From the NCBI GenBank assembly GCA_016110215.1, contig JADWQD010000004.1, positions 3,038,001-3,102,000 of the forward strand: DNA of 64,000 nucleotides. The letters run 5' to 3'. How positions within the stretch are numbered: the first letter of the stretch is position 1; each line of letters starts with the position of its first letter. This document shows, in pieces, positions 59,599-64,000 of the stretch. The DNA is from Capronia americana (Eukaryota > Ascomycota > Eurotiomycetes > Chaetothyriales > Herpotrichiellaceae). Under the pieces are notes generated by a model. The model was not told where the DNA came from. It worked only from the letters and a program-made list of their open reading frames with translations, and did no database searches. The position numbers and the translations under genes were made by a program.

Positions 59599-60995
59599 TC
59601 TGGCGGCGGGGGTTCGAGGTGTTCCGCTTATCTGTGTGACGGCGAAGAGGACGGAAGAGACGGGCTTGAGAGGAAGCTCACACAGTCAAGTGTGCTTCGA
59701 GTCTTGCTGACTCTGGTCGTCGACGTGGTCAGCAAAGCTTTTGGAGTCAGTGACCGGGTCGGCGAGGTCGCAGTGGAGAGCTTCGCTCGAGGTGGAAGAC
59801 CGTCTTGGAGCCATCTCGGCGGCGATCCAGTGTTATAGGACTTTCTGCCTCTGGCCCAGGTGATTGGGATTAGGCCAGACGGACAACCGCCCAGCCTGCG
59901 AGTCGACTTGTTCACCGAGCACGAAGCCGTGTGATGTGTGCAACCATTGGCCACGGACGAGAGAGCTGGGCGGCAAAACGGTCGAGGTCGCCCGCGTCTC
60001 TGGGCGCTGATTTGCCGGACGGTGCAGGCCAGGATCACACCCAGGCCATTTGCCCCTCCACTCCACGCCCGGCGACTTGCCCTTGAAGCCCAGCGTGGAC
60101 CAGTAATCGCGGGCTTGTCTGCTCCACTTCCCAATCGAGGAGTGATTTCTGGGTGATTTCTCTCTCAGTTCGAGCCCGCAACTGGCGTCACGCGCCTTTC
60201 TGTTTCCACCGAAGACACGGCGCATTTGGCGGCTGCAAAGATTGCCTCATCCTCATGCCGCCGTCCAGGGGAGAGAAAGAACTCCCGCCGGACGCCAACA
60301 CTTGTAAAATTCGAGAAGGCGGACAAGCATCGTTAGGTCTGACAGATGCGTTGTGGCGGGCCTGATGGCTGATCAAGTCTATCGATCCTTGTCTGCCGGT
60401 GTTCCTGACCGAACTTCGGCTCGGATTGGCCGATAACGTACTTTGTATGTGCCTCGGTGACCCATTGCTTCTTCTCTGGGTTACTGTCCCTCGCTGTCGA
60501 ATCGCGTGCCAGAGTGAGTCTACTATCTTCTGGGATAGTCCTACAAGGCTAGCACAACCCCGACCATTGTTCAGCGTGTTCAGCCTCGTGCTTCACTCCC
60601 ACCTCAACCACAGTTTGATTTTTTACTCAAAGTGACCTACGTTTCGTGACTCGGCCTTCTCTGCAGCCATCTACCTCATCTTTGACCGTGGTTTGCCGGC
60701 TTTACACCCAGGTCCACAGGAATATGGCTCAAGTAAGCCATTTTCTGTGCGCTCGGACGAGTAAAGTCTGGTCGGAATACCATTGCTTTCAAATACTCAG
60801 CGTCGAAGGAACATGGCTTACAAATGAAATGGTCCGAAAAGACCTGGGATCGACCATCTAATGAATATATAAGGTGGTCTCTCTATCGCCAGTCTCGAAA
60901 GTCGTGTTGATTGTCAAACACCATTGCCAAACCTCGCCTTGTGATTAACAGAACAACATCTGCAAGGAAGTATCACTATATCAAACAAACTCAAC
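59599..60995. other. 1.4-kb divergent promoter region
   Basis: Between the BIM1-like gene (-) and the SDR gene (+). Short ORFs only. It contains the TATA candidate of the SDR gene. Confidence 0.5.
60866..60872 (+). promoter_or_regulatory. TATA-box candidate of the SDR gene
   Basis: TATATAA about 125 nt upstream of the ATG at 60996. Confidence 0.4.
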
Positions 60996-61827
60996 ATGCC
61001 CTCATATCTGGTGACAGGCGCCAATCGTGGCCTCGGAGTGAGTGCGAGACTTCCGGAGAGTAGGTCAATCCGTACTGACAATTTCATAGTACGCCTTTGT
61101 GCAGTATCTGGCCAAAGACCCAGCAAACACCGTCGTCGGCATTGTGCGAGACAAGGCCGCTGCGGACAAGTCGGTTGCAGCTGATGGGCTCAAGAACGTC
61201 ACCATGGTCCAGGCCGAAATCGCCAACTACAAATCTCTTATAAAGGCCAGAGACGAGGTTGCCGCCATAACTGGCGGCTCCCTCGACTACTTGATCAACA
61301 ACGCGGCATTGATTGATCGGACAAGCATGGGCAGGGCATTGGATGAATTCGCCGACGATACCGAATTGTTGGAGGACAGCCTTTTGGAGTCCTTCAAGGT
61401 CAATGTGGTGGGCGTTATCCACACCATCAACGCATTCCTGCCACTGGTGAAGAAAGGCTCGGCCAAGAAGGTGGTCCTCATCTCGAGCGGCATGGCCGAC
61501 CCGGCGCTCATCAATTCCGGCATCGCCACCGACGCTCCCTACACGATTAGCAAAGCTGCCGCGAACACGGCCATCTACAAGTACAATGCGAAATACAAGA
61601 AGGAAGGAATTCTGTTCTTCGCACTGTCCCCAGGCGTAGTTGCAACCTGGGCAGATGGAGAAGAACCAGAAGTGATCGGTGACCTGAGAAAGGGCGCTCC
61701 AGGCTGGCCAGGGCCCCTGAAACCGCTGGAGTCTGCAGAAGCCTGTTTGAAGGTGATTCACTCTTTCACCGCAGAGGAAAATGGCGGCTCGTTTGTTTCC
61801 CATCATGGGAACCAACAATGGCTGTGA
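60996..61827 (+). CDS. Short-chain dehydrogenase/reductase, 259 aa
   Basis: Two exons: 60996-61037 (MPSYLVTGANRGLG) and 61090-61827, with a 52-nt intron (GTGAGT donor, ACTGAC branch, CATAG acceptor). The cofactor motif TGANRGLG is cut from the next residue at the splice site. YLINNAA (about 90), the Ser in LISSGMAD and the catalytic YTISK (about 170) follow the classical SDR order. NADP(H) or NAD(H) is expected; the substrate is unknown. It resembles the fungal group of small stand-alone SDRs of about 250 residues. The SRR1-like gene follows on the same strand. Confidence 0.92.
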
Positions 61828-62213
61828 GAGTCAGGTACGAGGAAAGGTCAATCATGTCAGAGGTACATAGACAATAAAACCCAGAGACATGGCCAACTCT
61901 TTGCTGGCGCGTCGGTTGATTCTCGGTAGAACTGCCGGTCTCCAGCCCACTTTGGGGGATTTGTGCGCCCGCAGAATCATAAGTATCTAATGCTTCAATG
62001 CGTGGGTGAGAAGACTGCTGGTCAAGATGTGGGCGGATTCGAATTCTTTGCCGCAGCCGCCGCCGCTCCTTAGCCGGACCAGCACGTTTTATTCTCGCTC
62101 CATGCGCAGTGCGTGATGTTTGGCCTGTCCACCCTACAATCGTTTCAATCTCTCCTCCTCCCGACAGACGTATAGGACTGTGCCTGTGCCAACCTTGCCG
62201 CCAGCACGTCGAG
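61828..62213. other. Intergenic upstream of the SRR1-like gene
   Basis: About 390 nt with nothing recognisable; promoter and leader of the SRR1-like gene. Confidence 0.5.
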
Positions 62214-63113
62214 ATGCCACATACAAGCCACAGAAAGAAGAAACATATCCCGAACAAGAGAACTGAGATCCTGGACGACGATGGCTGGACACGAATCACC
62301 TCCACCTCTGCTTCCACGGCGGGAATCCCCAGTACCGCATTGAAGTCTACGGCAAACGAAACCTCAGCCGCAGCTGAACACCATCAGCAAAGCACAACCG
62401 CCAGCGAATCACTCCCACCTCGCGCCCCCATGCCCCCGATCCCCGGATCGACGCTCCCGGCCATGCTCTCGCAGTTCAACCGAATCGAAACCCGCTGGCA
62501 AGCTACAGATCTATGCAAAACGCTCATACACGTCCTGGAGGAAAAGGTCTTGACGAGAAGCACCGGAAAGGCTCACACCATCTCCACGTGCGTCATACTC
62601 GGCAGCGGCTCCTTCTGCGGCGACGCCATGCACTGGATCGACAGGCACGACTCGGCGTACTTCCAGCTCGCGGCGTTCAGGACCGTCGTTCACACGGTGG
62701 GCAAGTTGCAAGACCGAGTTGTGCGCGTGTACGCCCAGGAGCCGAGCTTCAATGACTTGGACGCCGAACTGCTTCACGCCCTCGATGTCACGAAAGTGGA
62801 TCATCCGCGAGGGTTCGAATTACTAGACGAGGACTCTGTTGCATATTCCCCAGCTGCGGAACGGGAGGTCGAGGCGGGGATCCTGGCGAGGAGACCGAGG
62901 GTTTGGCTCCATCGATCGTTGGATCACTTGTTACAAGAGGCGGGTCCGAAAAGTGAAGCGGCGAAAGAGTTCGCGACGACCAACGAGAAGGTGGAATTGC
63001 CGGCCTTGGATGTCAAGAACTTTCCATTCCACGGTTCGGTGATTTGGTGGAGAAAGAGAGACCGAGATCAAGACCAAGACCAGGACCATGCTATCGGAGA
63101 GATACAGACCTGA
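62214..63113 (+). CDS. SRR1-like domain protein, 299 aa
   Basis: ATG at 62214 (MPHTSHRKKKHIPNKR); the longer frame upstream begins with GTG, not ATG. The N-terminus is basic (KKKHIPNKR), followed by DDDGWTRIT, a signature of fungal SRR1-like proteins. A disordered Ser/Pro linker leads to the SRR1 domain (about 110-290): CVILGSGSFCGDAMHW, FQLAAFRTVV, VRVYAQEPSFNDLDAELL and RVWLHRSLDHLLQEA. The domain is a Rossmann-like fold named after a plant clock gene; its biochemical role in fungi is unclear. It converges on the isochorismatase-family gene with 60 nt between stops. Confidence 0.88.
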   Translation: MPHTSHRKKKHIPNKRTEILDDDGWTRITSTSASTAGIPSTALKSTANETSAAAEHHQQSTTASESLPPRAPMPPIPGSTLPAMLSQFNRIETRWQATDLCKTLIHVLEEKVLTRSTGKAHTISTCVILGSGSFCGDAMHWIDRHDSAYFQLAAFRTVVHTVGKLQDRVVRVYAQEPSFNDLDAELLHALDVTKVDHPRGFELLDEDSVAYSPAAEREVEAGILARRPRVWLHRSLDHLLQEAGPKSEAAKEFATTNEKVELPALDVKNFPFHGSVIWWRKRDRDQDQDQDHAIGEIQT

Positions 63114-63173
63114 CCGAGCGACTGACTGTATACGTCTAATCTCGATATTTATGTCGTGTGCCGACGTGGATGT

Positions 63174-63885
63174 CTACTTGATGTCGGAACTCTGCACCAC
63201 CGTGCCAAACGCATCGCTCAGCTCCTTCAACGTCGCCTCAGTGACCTCGGATCCACTGAGCCCCGGGATATCCCGGTCTCCGATAGCATCCCCCGCCAGC
63301 ACGACATTGTAGCCCAGATCGTTCCCCTGCCTGGCCGTCGTGCTCACGCACACGTGAGCCATATACCCCGTCAAAACGGTCTTCTTGCCCCTCTCGCCCA
63401 ACCCGGTCAAATAATCATGCAGATCCGTGTCGGCGAAGCTAGAGATGGCTTGCTTCTCCACCACCTTCTCGCCAGGCCGGGCCTTCAACTCGTCAAACTC
63501 CTCCGCCAGGGCCGTGTTGGGCGTAAACACCGGCGCCCCGTCCGGAGTCTTGTGCACGACGTGGACGATGTTCTTCCCATCGCCGGCGGCGCGGTATTTC
63601 TCCAACAACGAAGCGATGGCCCTGCGTGTTTGCTCCACATTGACGGTCTTGAGCTGTCCTTCAGCATATCTGGTGCGCTCGGTTAGGATTCGATACATCA
63701 CGGAGGAGGCATGGAGGAGTGAGCGAGCGAGCGACACGAAGGGGTGTCTGACCACACTTTTCGAAAGGCTTTACTTACTCGTTCTGCGCGTCGATGATGA
63801 TCAACGTGCTATCGCTGGGGGAGGCCGTCGCCGGGGGGGCACCCAGCAGATCCCTCAATGATTTGACTTGTGTTGCGGACGTCAT
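63174..63885 (-). CDS. Isochorismatase-family cysteine hydrolase, 200 aa
   Basis: Two exons: 63885-63779 and 63669-63174, with a 109-nt intron (GTAAGT donor, CCTAAC branch, CACCAG acceptor). The join rebuilds LIIIDAQNEYAEGQL. The family triad is visible: Asp32 in IIIDAQNEY, Lys108 in VVEKQAISSF and Cys143 in GYMAHVCVSTTARQG. The AHVCVSTTAR stretch is typical of the nicotinamidase/isochorismatase group. It hydrolyses an amide or enol ether; the substrate is not deducible. The length is normal. Confidence 0.93.
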
Positions 63886-63952
63886 GGTTTGGATGTTAGT
63901 AGAGTGGTTTGGTTCGACTCCGAGTTGGGCCGAGTTCAATATGAAAGCACAC

Positions 63953-63968
63953 GATGGATGGATGGATG
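63953..63968. repeat. (GATG)n microsatellite
   Basis: Four GATG units upstream of the isochorismatase-family start. Confidence 0.7.
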
Positions 63969-64000
63969 GGGGATGAACGAAGTCACGATCGGGGATAGAG

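Noticed and set aside
61084..61818. 244-aa minus ORF antisense to the SDR gene
   Set aside because: The opposite strand encodes a clear SDR with conserved motifs.
1..64000. tRNA genes, CRISPR arrays, transposons or RIP-mutated repeats
   Set aside because: No B-box-like tRNA core, no direct-repeat array, no transposase or reverse transcriptase motif and no long inverted or AT-degraded repeat was seen by eye.

Overview
The window is nuclear DNA from a filamentous ascomycete (Pezizomycotina). Most genes carry one to four short introns of about 48-121 nt with GTRNGT donors, CTNAC-type branch sites and CAG/TAG acceptors. The gene content is typically fungal: a HeLo-like/NACHT STAND protein, a Pfa5-type palmitoyltransferase, a GH17 BtgC-like glucanase, a BIM1-like copper protein, and fungal DUF8032, DUF8035 and DUF7918 proteins. 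I cannot fix the class; the look is compatible with Eurotiomycetes or Dothideomycetes. I saw no rRNA, tRNA, transposon or CRISPR array. Coding joins were derived by hand from splice signals and frame continuity, and each join given here adds up to whole codons.

Left part (1-16.6 kb): a HeLo-like/NACHT STAND gene (-), a five-exon alpha/beta hydrolase (-), a full-length ABCC transporter (-), a Cdc34/Ubc7-type E2 enzyme (+) and an epoxide-hydrolase-like enzyme (-).

Middle part (17.8-33.5 kb): a 1482-aa Ser/Pro-rich scaffold-like protein (+), transaldolase (+), a DHHC-family palmitoyltransferase with a DHFC core (+), a small double zinc-knuckle protein (-), an uncertain broken ORF region, and an Arg/Asp-repeat DUF8035 protein (+).

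A 6.4-kb stretch without a convincing gene (33.5-39.9 kb) precedes a Gln-rich DUF8032 protein (+). The best model for that gene includes a 1.5-kb first intron, far above the local norm. A long upstream region plus a giant first intron is the architecture of a heavily regulated developmental regulator.

Right part (46-64 kb): GH17 BtgC-like glucanase (-), DUF7918 protein (-), Spt8 of SAGA (-), divergently transcribed NFX1-type superfamily-1 RNA helicase (+), BIM1-like GPI-anchored copper protein (-), short-chain dehydrogenase (+), SRR1-like protein (+) and an isochorismatase-family hydrolase (-).

The genes do not form one pathway or an obvious biosynthetic cluster. They look like ordinary chromosomal genes mixed with a few accessory ones (the STAND protein, hydrolases, transporter and zinc-knuckle protein). 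The most interesting observations are the giant-intron DUF8032 locus, an unexplained frame change at the helicase C-terminus, recurrent Lys-cluster and Met-Arg repeats in the 1482-aa protein, and the duplicated zinc-knuckle protein.
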